A DNA stretch of 40,611 bases from Bordetella parapertussis (GTDB lineage Bacteria; Pseudomonadota; Gammaproteobacteria; Burkholderiales; SG8-39), in assembly GCA_945897475.1 (NCBI GenBank), contig CAMDFL010000019.1:1-40611 (forward strand), read 5' to 3'. The stretch's first letter is position 1. Every line of letters starts with the position of its first letter. Below, in pieces: positions 1 to 9,648 of this stretch. Made by a program: the position numbers and the translations under genes. The notes beneath the pieces are model-generated. The model worked only from the letters and a program-made list of their open reading frames with translations. It had not been told where the DNA came from and ran no database searches.

Positions 1-101
1 GGGCGGACGAGCGCAGCCATCCCACCATGACCGCGATCGCGAAATCGCTGTCGGATAAAGATATAGAGGATCTGGCCGCGTACTATGGCAGAGGCAAGTA
101 A
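1..101 (+). CDS. C-terminal end of a cytochrome c-type protein (truncated by window start)
   Basis: Open frame from nt 3: ADERSHPTMTAIAKSLSDKDIEDLAAYYGRGK*. The ending resembles a class I cytochrome c C-terminus, and it lies 3 nt upstream of another cytochrome c ORF. Confidence 0.6.
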   Translation, partial: ADERSHPTMTAIAKSLSDKDIEDLAAYYGRGK

Positions 102-104
102 GCT

Positions 105-485
105 ATGAATAGGACCCAACTGGTGATGAAAAAACGGACAGCAGCAAGACCAATGATGCCAAGCTTTTTGGCAACGATATTTGTCGCAACCCTCGGAGTG
201 GCTTCAACTTGCGCACTTGCCGATATAGCCGCGGGGCAGGCCAAGGCGAAGCAGGTATGTGCCGTTTGTCATGGCGAGAACGGCGACAAGCCCTTGCAAC
301 CCGATTATGCGATTATTGCCGGCCAGCATCGTGATTATCTGGCCAAGGCCTTGAACGACTACAAAACCGGCGTTCGCAAAAATGCCATCATGGGCGCGCA
401 GGCGCAGAACCTGAGCCGGCAGGAAATTCTGGATGTGGCGCAGTGGTTCGCATCGCGTCCCGGACCCCTGGCGATCAAGCACTGA
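105..485 (+). CDS. c-type cytochrome, exported, single heme
   Basis: Hydrophobic signal region followed by one CAVCH heme motif and the C-terminal helix IMGAQAQNLSRQEILDVAQWFAS. Confidence 0.88.
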   Translation: MNRTQLVMKKRTAARPMMPSFLATIFVATLGVASTCALADIAAGQAKAKQVCAVCHGENGDKPLQPDYAIIAGQHRDYLAKALNDYKTGVRKNAIMGAQAQNLSRQEILDVAQWFASRPGPLAIKH

Positions 486-497
486 CCCGCTTGCGCG

Positions 498-529
498 AAA
501 AAAACGGTGGCTGAGGCCACCTTTTTTTT
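498..529. terminator. Bidirectional rho-independent terminator
   Basis: A7 tract, GGTGGC-TGAG-GCCACC hairpin (506-521), then T8 (522-529). It lies between convergent genes. Confidence 0.88.
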
Positions 530-552
530 GGGGTGCGCTCGGCAGGGCGGAC

Positions 553-999
553 TTACTTTGGCGTTGAAAGTCCTCTACTAACTTTTTTTACGCACTCCAG
601 ATACGCCTCGGCATCCGGGGGGCGATTCTCGCGCTGCGAACGCCATACGGTCTCGCCTAGGCATTCGAGAACGGCATGCGCAGCCTGATGCCTGTCGCTA
701 AATTTCGCCATGAGCCGGTCGAATTCACGCCGCAATCCAGCTGGTTGGTCGATAGACAACTGTTCCTCGATCGCCAGATGCAGGCTCATATGCAGGAAAG
801 GGTTGGTGCCACCTTGCTCGAGTGTGAATTCGTCCTGCGTCGTGCCTTTTGCCGAGGCCAGCATCGATTGATACTCAGGGTGCATAAAAATGATGTCCAG
901 CGCCATGCCCTCCAGCGGCGTGAGCGGCGCACGTTCGCCTTGCTTTCGCCAAGTCTGTATAAAAAAATCTCTAACTTCGTCGCGGCTGGGTGAAAACAT
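553..999 (-). CDS. DUF1841 family protein
   Basis: MFSPSRDEVRDFFIQTWRKQ...NPFLHMSLHLAIEEQ matches DUF1841. Start taken at the internal Met (999), because the upstream ORF extension overlaps nth. Confidence 0.85.
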   Translation of the reverse strand: MFSPSRDEVRDFFIQTWRKQGERAPLTPLEGMALDIIFMHPEYQSMLASAKGTTQDEFTLEQGGTNPFLHMSLHLAIEEQLSIDQPAGLRREFDRLMAKFSDRHQAAHAVLECLGETVWRSQRENRPPDAEAYLECVKKVSRGLSTPK

Positions 1000-1039
1000 G
1001 TCGAGAGTTTCAGTCGGTGGTGGTGTCGAACGGCGTTCG

Positions 1040-1708
1040 CTAAAGGGCCCGGGGTGTTTTGGGCTTTGGCGCGGACGCCTTGGTTTTGCCCCGATATTCA
1101 CACCATTCATCAATGGTGCATGCAGGACACTCTGGTTTTCGAGCCTTGCAAACGTAGCGCCCGTGCAGGATAAGCCAGTGATGCGCATCCAGCTTGAAAT
1201 CATCGGCCACGAATTTGAGTAGCCGTTGTTCAACCTGCAATACGTTTTTGCCAGGCGCTATGCCGGTGCGGTTGGCAACGCGAAAAATGTGAGTGTCGAC
1301 CGCGATGGTGGGTTCGCCAAATGCGGTATTGAGGATGACATTCGCGGTTTTTCGACCGACACCCGGCAGCGCTTCGAGAGATTCCCGGTCGCGCGGCACT
1401 TCGCCATGATGTAAATCGACCAGTATGCGACATGTCTCGATCAGATGCCGTGCCTTGGAGCGGTACAGGCCTATGGTTTTTATGTAGTCACACAGTCGTT
1501 CGACACCCAGAGAATGCATCAACTGCGGCGTACCGGCATCGCGAAATAGCGCAGGTGTCGCGCGATTGACGCCTCGGTCGGTGGCTTGCGCCGAGAGCAC
1601 TACGGCAACCAGCAGTTCGAACGGCGAGCGATGCAGGAGTTCGGTGCGTGGGGCCGGATTAGCCTGTCGAAGTCGTTCGAAAATCGCACGTCGCTTGTCG
1701 GCGTTCAT
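1040..1708 (-). CDS. nth: Endonuclease III
   Basis: Hh[22 protein letters not shown], catalytic [11 protein letters not shown], and a C-terminal CX6CX2CX5C Fe-S motif. Confidence 0.96.
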   Translation of the reverse strand: MNADKRRAIFERLRQANPAPRTELLHRSPFELLVAVVLSAQATDRGVNRATPALFRDAGTPQLMHSLGVERLCDYIKTIGLYRSKARHLIETCRILVDLHHGEVPRDRESLEALPGVGRKTANVILNTAFGEPTIAVDTHIFRVANRTGIAPGKNVLQVEQRLLKFVADDFKLDAHHWLILHGRYVCKARKPECPACTIDEWCEYRGKTKASAPKPKTPRAL

Positions 1709-2448
1709 GGTTTTTCCACCTTGCCGGGTCCAGCGACCTTGTCTCGCCTTGCGTCGATTGCTCGCAGACGATGTTCGATTTCAGCGGAAAGGTTCTCGGT
1801 GTTTTTGGGTTTGATTGAGCTTTGCATTGCCTTGGCACGCTCCATTGCCGCGCGTACCAGCGCCTGCCTTGCCTTGGCCCCATCGTCATTGGCGCCGTCA
1901 TCTGACTTGCCTGGCTTGGCAAAGCCTTGTGCTTCATCCCTGGCAAGGCGGGTCGTTCTCGATTGGTAAGCTCGGCGAGCGTCATTCGCACGCGCGTCGG
2001 TCCATAGGGCGAGCGCATTGGATTCCGCAATCATCGCGATGCAGTCAACCGGACAAGGTGCAACGCACAGCTCACATCCGGTACATAGTTCAGCGATCAC
2101 GGTGTGCATTTGTTTAGCGGCGCCGATGATGGCATCGACCGGGCAGGCTTGAATACAAAGCGTGCAGCCGATGCACGCCGCCTCATCGATAAAGGCCAGT
2201 TTTAAGGGGCCTTCGACGCCATTTGCTGTATTCAGCGCAAGGGGCTTTCTGCCAAGTAATGTCGCCAGCTTGATGATTCCCAATTGCCCGCCTGGCGGAC
2301 ATTGATTGAAGTCCGCCTCGCCTTTGGCAATAGCCTCGGCATAGGGCCGGCATGCCGGATAGCCGCAGCGTGTGCATTGCGTCTGTGGAAGAACCTTGTC
2401 GATCGCCTCGACAAGTGCGTCGATAGATGGATTTGTTGCCGCGCTCAT
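1705..2448 (-). CDS. rnfB: RnfB/RsxB-like electron transport ferredoxin
   Basis: N-terminal [30 protein letters not shown] plus two 4Fe-4S motifs ([24 protein letters not shown]). 4-nt overlap with nth. Confidence 0.9.
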   Translation of the reverse strand: MSAATNPSIDALVEAIDKVLPQTQCTRCGYPACRPYAEAIAKGEADFNQCPPGGQLGIIKLATLLGRKPLALNTANGVEGPLKLAFIDEAACIGCTLCIQACPVDAIIGAAKQMHTVIAELCTGCELCVAPCPVDCIAMIAESNALALWTDARANDARRAYQSRTTRLARDEAQGFAKPGKSDDGANDDGAKARQALVRAAMERAKAMQSSIKPKNTENLSAEIEHRLRAIDARRDKVAGPGKVEKP

Positions 2449-3470
2449 GCGCGTGATCGGGCGAGGCCGGTCAGGATACGACTGATCAATCGGGGGCCTT
2501 CATACACCAGCGAACTGTATAGCTGGACTAAATTTGCGCCTGCATGCAGTTTTTCTATTGCGTCGGCTGCGCTGGAGACCCCGCCCACGCCGATGATAGG
2601 CACACGTCCTTGCAGCACCTGAGCCAGGCGCGCGATAACTTCGGTGGAGCGCGCCCGCAACGGTTCACCGGACAATCCACCGGCCTCGCGGCTGGCCTGC
2701 AAGTGCTCGACGCCGGCGCGAGAAAGCGTCGTATTTGTGGCTATCACCGCGTCAAGTCCGTGCGCGATCACCTTTTCAGCGATGGCGTCGATGGCGCGCT
2801 CATCCAGGTCCGGCGCGATTTTTACCGCGATCGGAACATGGCGACCAGTGGATTGACTCAACTCGCCACGGGCTCGGGCAAGCTCACCCAGCAGATGGTT
2901 CATTAGCTCGTCATGTTGCAGCTCGCGTAGACCCGAGGTATTTGGCGAGGAGACATTGGCGGTTACAAACGACGCATAGGGATAGACCTTGCGAAGGCAT
3001 TGCACGTAATCTTCGGCGGCGCGTTCGATCGGTGTATCAAAATTCTTTCCAATGTTAACCCCGACGATTCCTTTATGCGTTTGACGACGAAGGTTTTCGA
3101 CCAGATGATCAACGCCCAGGTTGTTGAATCCCATGCGATTGATGATCGCGCGTGAGCTGGTGAGACGAAAAATCCGCGGCCTTGGATTGCCTGGTTGTGG
3201 GCGCGGGGTGACCGCACCTATTTCAATGAAGCCAAATCCTAATCCCAACAGCGCATCAATGTGGTCGCCGTTCTTGTCCAATCCCGCAGCAAGTCCGACT
3301 GGATTGGGGAAATCCAATCCCATTGTTCGAACCGGGATAGCTTGAGCGGGACCGGCAACCAGGCGCAACAGGCCTGCAGAATGCAGCGTATCCAATAGCC
3401 GTAGTCCCGCACCATGTGCGGATTCAGGATCCAGACAAAAAAGGATTGGCCTCGCCAGACGATAAAGCAT
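2445..3470 (-). CDS. pyrD: Dihydroorotate dehydrogenase (quinone), class 2
   Basis: [44 protein letters not shown] and [11 protein letters not shown] motifs. Confidence 0.96.
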   Translation of the reverse strand: MLYRLARPILFCLDPESAHGAGLRLLDTLHSAGLLRLVAGPAQAIPVRTMGLDFPNPVGLAAGLDKNGDHIDALLGLGFGFIEIGAVTPRPQPGNPRPRIFRLTSSRAIINRMGFNNLGVDHLVENLRRQTHKGIVGVNIGKNFDTPIERAAEDYVQCLRKVYPYASFVTANVSSPNTSGLRELQHDELMNHLLGELARARGELSQSTGRHVPIAVKIAPDLDERAIDAIAEKVIAHGLDAVIATNTTLSRAGVEHLQASREAGGLSGEPLRARSTEVIARLAQVLQGRVPIIGVGGVSSAADAIEKLHAGANLVQLYSSLVYEGPRLISRILTGLARSRA

Positions 3471-3496
3471 GAAGGTAGTCTACCAGCGCATACGCG

Positions 3497-4231
3497 CTAA
3501 AAATCGCGCGCTTCGAGTCGGCGCCAGTTCCCGTCAATAAAGCCTTCTATGGGACGAAAGCGCGCTTTATAGGACATTTTCTGAGAATCGCGAATCCAGT
3601 AACCCAGATACAAATAGGGCAATTTCAAACTGCGGCATTGCTCGATCTGCCAAAGGATGTTGTAGGTCCCGTAGCTGGCGTGCGCGTCGTCGGGGTCGAA
3701 GAATGTGTAGACAGAGGACAGGCCATCGTTTAATTGATCCAAAATCGAGGCCATTACCAACTTGCCATCGCGTCGAAATTCGGCGAGCTTGGTGTTAGCC
3801 CTGCTTTGCAACAGAAAATGCGAATACTGATCGCGGCTGTCCTGATCCATGCCCCCGCCGGCATGGCGCCTTGCCTGATAGCGCAGGTACAGGGAGTAGT
3901 GCTCGACGCGAAAGTGCAATCCGGCGATGCTGGAATCAAGGTCTTGGTGCCCTGACCAGGCGCGGCGCTGGCTTCGGCTCATTGAAAAATCGGCGACAGG
4001 AACGCGCACCGGTACGCAGGCACGGCACGCATCGCAATAAGGGCGATAAGTGAAAATTCCGCTTCTTCTGAATCCCAATCTGACCAAATCCCCGTACAGG
4101 TCGTTGCCGATCAAATGACTGGGAGTGGCGACTTGCGAGCGCGCCATTTTTCCTTGCAGGTAGCTGCAGGGATACGGCGCCGTTACGTAGAACTGCAGGA
4201 CGGCATGCGGCAGGTCGTTGAGTTGAGACAT
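3497..4231 (-). CDS. bpt: Aspartate/glutamate leucyltransferase (N-end rule)
   Basis: [41 protein letters not shown] and [22 protein letters not shown] motifs. Start set at internal Met 4231. Confidence 0.94.
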   Translation of the reverse strand: MSQLNDLPHAVLQFYVTAPYPCSYLQGKMARSQVATPSHLIGNDLYGDLVRLGFRRSGIFTYRPYCDACRACVPVRVPVADFSMSRSQRRAWSGHQDLDSSIAGLHFRVEHYSLYLRYQARRHAGGGMDQDSRDQYSHFLLQSRANTKLAEFRRDGKLVMASILDQLNDGLSSVYTFFDPDDAHASYGTYNILWQIEQCRSLKLPYLYLGYWIRDSQKMSYKARFRPIEGFIDGNWRRLEARDF

Positions 4232-4235
4232 GAAT

Positions 4236-4949
4236 TCAGAGGCCTGCGGGTTCGTTGCGAACGACGGCGTAATTCCAGTGACCGACTTGGCGCGGATTGT
4301 GAACCCATTCGCGCACCTGTCGCAAGAAATCTGCGCGAGCAATCGGGCGCGCTCCAAGGGATTCAAGATGTTCCGTATGAAACTGGCAATCGATTAGGCG
4401 AACGCGTTGATCGATAAACCAGTTGACCATGGTGGCCAAGGCTATTTTCGATGCGTCGCGTGTGCGGCTAAACATCGATTCGCCGAAGAAAATGTCTCCG
4501 ATTGCGACGCCGTAGAGGCCGCCCGCTAACTCGCCGTCGACCCAGGTTTCAACCGAATGGGCATGCCCCAAGCGATGTAATTCAAGGTAGGCCGCCCGCA
4601 TCTGCGGGGTAATCCAGGTGCCCGGCTGCTCATCTCGAGGCGCGGCGCATGCGTCCATCACCAGGCTGTAAGCCGTGTCAAAGCGAACCTCGTATTCGCT
4701 GTTGCGAAGGCGTTTTCCCAGCGACCGGGATACACGGAACTCGCTTGGGTACAAAACCATGCGCGGATCGGGTGACCACCAAAGGATAGGATCACTGTGT
4801 GAAAACCAGGGAAATATGCCTTGGCGATAGGCGCTAAGTAATCGTTCTGGCGAGAGATCGCCGCCCATCGCAAGTAGACCGTTAGGTTCCGCAAGGGCGT
4901 GCTCGGGAGGTGGAAATTGCGTTGCGGCGCTATCCAGTATGCGAATCAA
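4236..4949 (-). CDS. aat: Leucyl/phenylalanyl-tRNA--protein transferase
   Basis: [39 protein letters not shown]...[13 protein letters not shown] and [14 protein letters not shown] motifs. Confidence 0.97.
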   Translation of the reverse strand: MIRILDSAATQFPPPEHALAEPNGLLAMGGDLSPERLLSAYRQGIFPWFSHSDPILWWSPDPRMVLYPSEFRVSRSLGKRLRNSEYEVRFDTAYSLVMDACAAPRDEQPGTWITPQMRAAYLELHRLGHAHSVETWVDGELAGGLYGVAIGDIFFGESMFSRTRDASKIALATMVNWFIDQRVRLIDCQFHTEHLESLGARPIARADFLRQVREWVHNPRQVGHWNYAVVRNEPAGL

Positions 4950-5018
4950 CAGCGCCCCCTGAATTTGTACCGCCGTCGCGCGATATATGTCTATGCACTA
5001 TTTGGGTTCTCTTTATTC

Positions 5019-5046
5019 TTGCCCAGCTGGATAAATCCCCTACAAT
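5019..5046 (+). promoter_or_regulatory. Putative sigma70-type promoter for amt
   Basis: TTGCCC - 16 nt - TACAAT, about 210 nt upstream of the amt ATG. Confidence 0.4.
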
Positions 5047-5070
5047 TCAACATTATTTACCTTTCCCAAA

Positions 5071-5098
5071 AACGTGACAGGCTCGCAAGAGCCACGTT
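5071..5098 (+). promoter_or_regulatory. Leader hairpin with GCAA tetraloop upstream of amt
   Basis: AACGT-[GACA bulge]-GGCTC-GCAA-GAGCC-ACGTT; both stem segments pair perfectly. Confidence 0.5.
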
Positions 5099-5120
5099 GT
5101 TGTCATGAATTGAGAAATTG

Positions 5121-5143
5121 TTGACAATTGGCCGCATTGTCAA
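5121..5143. promoter_or_regulatory. Perfect inverted repeat upstream of amt (operator-like)
   Basis: TTGACAAT-TGGCCGC-ATTGTCAA, 8-bp perfect arms. Confidence 0.5.
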
Positions 5144-5260
5144 AAAAAGAATAATTGCTTGCACGCTTTGGATTCACCGTTACCCCTTCATGGGGAATGC
5201 TGGCGTTCAGCGGTTGAAGATTTAAAAAAATTGGCATCTTGCGTCGTTAAAGGGGAAGGC

Positions 5261-6448
5261 ATGGAAAATTTAAAAGCAAGCGCGGATGTGCTGTTCATTT
5301 TGCTTGGCGGCATCATGGTTCTGGCAATGCATTCTGGATTCGCATTCCTTGAACTGGGCACTGTTCGCCACAAGAACCAGGTTAATGCCTTGGTCAAGAT
5401 TCTTTGCGATTTCTCAATATCAACCATAGCGTATTTTTTCGTTGGCTACGCGGTGGCGTATGGCGTTAGTTTCTTTTCCGGCGCGGAGATCCTGGCTGAG
5501 AAAAGCGGCTATGACATGGTTAAATTCTTCTTCCTGCTCACGTTTGCCGCCGCGGTTCCAGCAATTGTTTCTGGAGGTATCGCTGAGCGGGCAAAGTTTT
5601 ACCCGCAGCTCGCGGCCTCAGCCCTGGTTGTCGCGTTGGTATATCCCTTTTTTGAAGGGATAGCCTGGAACCAGCAATTTGGCATTCAGGCGTGGATGAA
5701 AGCCAGCTTCGGCGAGGAGTTCCACGACTTCGCTGGTTCAGTGGTGGTCCATGCCGTCGGTGGCTGGATTGGTTTGACTGCGGTACTTTTTCTTGGCGCC
5801 CGCACCGGGCGCTATTCCAAGGACGGCAAAGTGCTTAGCGCCCATCCCCCGTCAAGCATTCCGTTTCTGGCGCTGGGCGCATGGATACTCGCGGTCGGTT
5901 GGTTCGGATTTAACGTCATGTCGGCGCAAACGCTGGATAAGGTCAGCGGCCTGGTCGCGATTAATTCGCTGATGGCAATGGTTGGCGGTACCTTGGCTGC
6001 TTTGCTGGCTGGCAAGAACGACCCAGGGTTCGTTCACAACGGACCATTGGCAGGTCTGGTCGCCGTGTGCGCGGGTTCGGATGTCATGCATCCGATCGGA
6101 TCGCTGGTGGTAGGTGCGATCGCCGGTTTCATCTTTGTTTATATGTTTACGATTACCCAAAACCGCTGGAAAATCGACGATGTATTGGGCGTGTGGCCCC
6201 TGCATGGTTTGTGCGGCGCGTGGGGTGGCATAGCTGCGGGCATATTCGGATCCAAGGCCATGGGCGGGATGGGTGGCGTGTCCTTTATGTCGCAATTGAC
6301 AGGCACTGTTCTTGGCATCACCGTTGCCTTGGTGGGAGGCGCGCTGATTTATGGCATTCTCAAAGCCACGGTGGGCTTACGCATGGATCAAGAAGAAGAG
6401 TTCATCGGGGCAGATCTGTCGATCCACAAAATTTCGTCAACGCCTTAG
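5261..6448 (+). CDS. amtB: Ammonium transporter
   Basis: Multi-TM Amt family: GFAFLELGTVRHKNQVNALVKI, GSVVVHAVGGWIGL, WPLHGLCGAWGGIAAGIFG. SD-like GGGGAAGG before ATG 5261. Confidence 0.95.
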   Translation: MENLKASADVLFILLGGIMVLAMHSGFAFLELGTVRHKNQVNALVKILCDFSISTIAYFFVGYAVAYGVSFFSGAEILAEKSGYDMVKFFFLLTFAAAVPAIVSGGIAERAKFYPQLAASALVVALVYPFFEGIAWNQQFGIQAWMKASFGEEFHDFAGSVVVHAVGGWIGLTAVLFLGARTGRYSKDGKVLSAHPPSSIPFLALGAWILAVGWFGFNVMSAQTLDKVSGLVAINSLMAMVGGTLAALLAGKNDPGFVHNGPLAGLVAVCAGSDVMHPIGSLVVGAIAGFIFVYMFTITQNRWKIDDVLGVWPLHGLCGAWGGIAAGIFGSKAMGGMGGVSFMSQLTGTVLGITVALVGGALIYGILKATVGLRMDQEEEFIGADLSIHKISSTP

Positions 6449-6484
6449 CTGATATCAAATCGCGATATCAAATCAGAGTGTTTT

Positions 6485-6515
6485 CGATAGGGCCTGGTTA
6501 TCGCAGGCCTTATCG
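6485..6515. terminator. Stem-loop between convergent amt and NUDIX genes
   Basis: CGATAGGGCCTG-gttatcg-CAGGCCTTATCG, 12-bp stem with one G-U. Only a short T run follows. Confidence 0.55.
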
Positions 6516-6558
6516 CTTTCCGGGGGTACGCTTCGGGTGAACCTCGAATGCCCTTTGG

Positions 6559-7095
6559 TCAACCCTGCGCGGATAACTTGCCTGAACGGAATCGATAGTC
6601 GCCAGTGCCGCGGTCGGCCAGAAAATGTTGAAGTGTCGTGGTAACAGTACGAAACGCAATCTCTTTCCAAGGGATATCGGATTCGTCGAATAGTTCGACC
6701 TCGAGGCTTTCCGATCCCGCGGAAAAATTCAAATCCAGAAGGCGGGCGCGGTAAAAAAGATGCACCTGATCGACATGGGGCACCGACAACATCGTCAAAA
6801 GCTCATGCAATTCGACGCGCGCATTGGCCTCCTCAAGCGTTTCCCGGATTGCCGCCTGCTCCGTGGTTTCGCCCAACTCCATAAAACCCGCCGGTAAGGT
6901 CCAGAAACCTCGGCGCGGTTCGATGGCGCGTCGGCAGAGCAATATTTGCTTGTTCCATTCGGGCAATGCGCCGATGACCAGTTTCGGATTGACGTAATGG
7001 ATGGTGCCGCACCCGTCGCACAGGTGGCGTGCCAGGTTATCGCCTTCAGGTATGCGGAAGGCGAGTTTGTCGCCACAGTGAGAGCAGAATTTCAA
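6559..7095 (-). CDS. NUDIX hydrolase with N-terminal zinc ribbon (NudC-like)
   Basis: CSHCGDK...CDGCG zinc-ribbon cysteines and a NUDIX box, GFMELGETTEQAAIRETLEEANA. Confidence 0.93.
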   Translation of the reverse strand: MKFCSHCGDKLAFRIPEGDNLARHLCDGCGTIHYVNPKLVIGALPEWNKQILLCRRAIEPRRGFWTLPAGFMELGETTEQAAIRETLEEANARVELHELLTMLSVPHVDQVHLFYRARLLDLNFSAGSESLEVELFDESDIPWKEIAFRTVTTTLQHFLADRGTGDYRFRSGKLSAQG

Positions 7096-7409
7096 TGGAT
7101 GGTTGCCTTGACCGGTAAGATCTTTGAATGGGATGGGATGCTATTTTATAAGTCTTTGAAAATTAAAACTATCTTACCTTATATCCTTGCGCCTTGCGCC
7201 GCAATCTGACGCGAGAACCAACACGCTTTCTAGACCAGCGCACACGCCAACTTCAGTGATTGGGCTGGAGGGTAGTGCTGCCTAGATTTAAAACGCTCCC
7301 AGTGCGGAATGTCCGGAAATCAGAGCCGCAGAAGATTTGAGCGCCCGAGACACGCTGACTATGCCAGCCTAATCTACAATCCTATAAATAGAAATAATTG
7401 GGAGAATTC

Positions 7410-7784
7410 ATGGGGCTGCAAAGCAACAAGCTGAATTATCGGGTCCTGCTGGTGTTCGCTCCCCTACTGATTCTGGTCGGGATAGCGGGATTCATCATGC
7501 CCACGCCACTGAGCAGCAATGCGCCTGCTTACAACATTTTTCACCTATTTTTCGGCGTGGTGGGATTGGCATTCGTGCTGATGAAGAACGACAAATTGAT
7601 ATCCACATTCAACATTGGATTCGGTGTGATCGATCTCTATCAGGCTGCCGCAAGTTTTCTGCATCTGTTCCCTGAGAGTTACTTTCGCTGGACCACAGGC
7701 GACGATATTCTGCATATCGTCATAGGAGTTGCACTGGTATGGGTCGGAATTAGTTCCAATAAGGTGCCTGCAACCGGCGCATAG
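7410..7784 (+). CDS. Small membrane protein, DUF4383-like
   Basis: About four hydrophobic helices; PAYNIFHLFFGVVGLAF and DDILHIVIGVALVWVG. Confidence 0.6.
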   Translation: MGLQSNKLNYRVLLVFAPLLILVGIAGFIMPTPLSSNAPAYNIFHLFFGVVGLAFVLMKNDKLISTFNIGFGVIDLYQAAASFLHLFPESYFRWTTGDDILHIVIGVALVWVGISSNKVPATGA

Positions 7785-7902
7785 GCGCTCTGCCCGAGGG
7801 CGGAATAGACACGGTCATGCAGATTGAGCCTATTTGATCGCCGGCTAGGAGCTAGAACGCGCGAGTGATGTTGAGATTGTGGACTATCACTGAGGAGCAG
7901 AA

Positions 7903-7968
7903 ATGACGATTGACAGAAAAGTCATCGCGGGCATGGATTTTTCGGACGTGAGCACGGCGCGGAAGTTG
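7903..7968 (+). pseudogene. Possible truncated N-terminus of a universal stress (UspA) family gene
   Basis: AGGAG-spaced ATG then MTIDRKVIAGMDFSDVSTA, resembling the UspA N-terminal strand (I-x-G-x-D-F-S-D-x-S). The resemblance ends at about 7966. Confidence 0.4.
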
Positions 7969-8082
7969 AAGCCATCGTGCTGCCTCGGCTTTACTATTGA
8001 AGGACTTTGCGACTGGACGCAATCCCCGATGCCGAAACTGCACCTGCCATTTGCCGCTTCAAAGTACCCTGATATTCGCCAT
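7966..8082 (-). pseudogene. Remnant of a tyrosine recombinase/phage integrase N-terminus
   Basis: Minus-strand reading MANIRVL*SGKWQVQFRHRGLRPVAKSFNSKAEAARWLQ resembles the integrase N-terminal pattern (M-A-x-I-R...SGKWQ-x-x-x-R-x-x-G...SKxFxxKAEAxRW). It has an in-frame stop, lies next to a tRNA gene and lacks a catalytic domain. Confidence 0.6.
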
Positions 8083-8159
8083 TTCCACGCTCCGTTGTGA
8101 TGGGCGTGTGATGGCAAGGAAGCCGGAGCAGATCAATGGCACCTAACCCATTGAATGTA

Positions 8160-8235
8160 TGGTGCCCCGAAGACGAATCGAACGTCCGACCTACCCCTTA
8201 GGAGGGGGTTGCTCTATCCACTGAGCTACCGGGGC
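8160..8235 (-). tRNA. tRNA-Arg (anticodon CCT), CCA encoded
   Basis: GCCCCGG-TA-GCTC...GAGC-A-ACCCC-CTCCTAA-GGGGT-...-GGACG-TTCGATT-CGTCT-TCGGGGC-ACCA folds as a complete cloverleaf. Confidence 0.96.
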
Positions 8236-8413
8236 TGCGGTGTGGCTGTTGGCGCCGGTTTGCACCGGTTCAGGTGGGGGGAATTATAGGCTGTGGTCAC
8301 TGAAGACTCCAGCTTTCATAGCCGTGCTTTCAATTCCTGACTTTTCATTCGTGGTGAGGTGGTGAATAATCTGCGGTGTAATATTGTTTCGAATTTTTTG
8401 ACGAGGCCTTGTC

Positions 8414-8986
8414 TTGGATTTTTCTGAGATTCTGGATTTCTGGTTTTGTGCGCCCTCCATGCGTCAGCGCGGACGTCATCGTATGGAATGGTTTCGCAAG
8501 AACGCGTCATTCGATGATGATATTCGCAGGCGATTTCTGGAGGAGCACGAAGCCGCGCTGATGGGTTTGCGCAGCGATTGGGAAGCAACGCCGCATGCCG
8601 CCTTGGCCCTGGTCGTCATGCTGGATCAGTTTCCAAGAAACATGTATCGCGACAGTCCAAGGGCGTTTGTGGCCGACTCTGCGGCACTGGGGGTGTCGCG
8701 GCGTATGGTGGAGAAGGGTTTTGATCGCTTGCTTTCGCCCATCGAGCGTTGTTTCGTCTACCTGCCGTTCGAGCATTGTGAGGATCTATCGGCGCAACGT
8801 CGTTCGCTCGCCCTGTTTGAGGGCCTGCGTTTTTCCAGCGATTGTGGCTCTAACATCGATTACGCCTACCGCCATTACGAGGTCATCGTGCGCTTTGGAC
8901 GTTTTCCACATAGAAATGCTGCGCTTGGACGAGCATCTACATCCGAGGAAATCGAGTACATCGACCGGCCGGGGTCCGGGTTTTGA
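8414..8986 (+). CDS. DUF924 family protein
   Basis: ILDFWF...WFRKNASFDDDIRRRF, ALALVVMLDQFPRNMYR and LPFEHCEDLSAQ are DUF924 hallmarks. Confidence 0.93.
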   Translation: MDFSEILDFWFCAPSMRQRGRHRMEWFRKNASFDDDIRRRFLEEHEAALMGLRSDWEATPHAALALVVMLDQFPRNMYRDSPRAFVADSAALGVSRRMVEKGFDRLLSPIERCFVYLPFEHCEDLSAQRRSLALFEGLRFSSDCGSNIDYAYRHYEVIVRFGRFPHRNAALGRASTSEEIEYIDRPGSGF

Positions 8987-9582
8987 GCACAGCAGTTCCC
9001 CAGAATGTGGGCCACGGCGGCGATTTGGCCCCGTCGGAATGGGTAGGGCGTTGCGCCAGGCTAATTGCCCCGGGAGGTCGCGTACTGGACCTGGCCTGTG
9101 GAAGCGGGCGACATGCGCGTTTATTGCGTGACTTGGGCCACTTTGTAATTGCGGTTGATCGCGATGAGTCGGCGCTCATGCATCTGAAAACAGAATCCCA
9201 TATTGAGACCTTATGTGCGGACCTTGAATCTGAGGCATGGCCTTTCCCGCCGGACTCCTTCGACGCGCTGATTGTTACCAACTATCTGTATAGGCCTTTG
9301 TTCGCAGGAATTCGAGAAGCGCTGCGTATCGGCGGCATATTGATCTATGAAACCTTTGCGGCAGGCAACCAGCGCTATGGGCGACCCAGCAATCCGGAGT
9401 TTTTACTTCGTCGCAACGAACTATTGAGTCTTGTTGCTCCGTTGCAAGTGCTTGCTTTTGAACAAGGAATTATTCAGTCACCCAAAACGGCCGTGATTCA
9501 GCGAATTTGCGCGGTAAATGCCGCCCAGTTTGATGATTTGAATTCCCCCATACCGGTCGCCGGGCTAGGTGCTTTGCGATAA
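8983..9582 (+). CDS. Class I SAM-dependent methyltransferase
   Basis: Motif I VLDLACGSGRHARLL, then VIAVDRDESAL and FDALIVTNYLYRPLF. 4-nt overlap with the upstream gene; TTG start. Confidence 0.9.
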   Translation: MSTAVPQNVGHGGDLAPSEWVGRCARLIAPGGRVLDLACGSGRHARLLRDLGHFVIAVDRDESALMHLKTESHIETLCADLESEAWPFPPDSFDALIVTNYLYRPLFAGIREALRIGGILIYETFAAGNQRYGRPSNPEFLLRRNELLSLVAPLQVLAFEQGIIQSPKTAVIQRICAVNAAQFDDLNSPIPVAGLGALR

Positions 9583-9648
9583 AATGACGAATTACAATGT
9601 GCATTACACCGCTCGGATGCGCCATTACAACGATAGGCTCCCAAGACC

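Noticed and set aside
6454-6476. Direct repeat GATATCAAATC x2 after amt, considered as an operator or insertion duplication
   Set aside because: Short and located downstream of a gene end; no bounded element between the copies.
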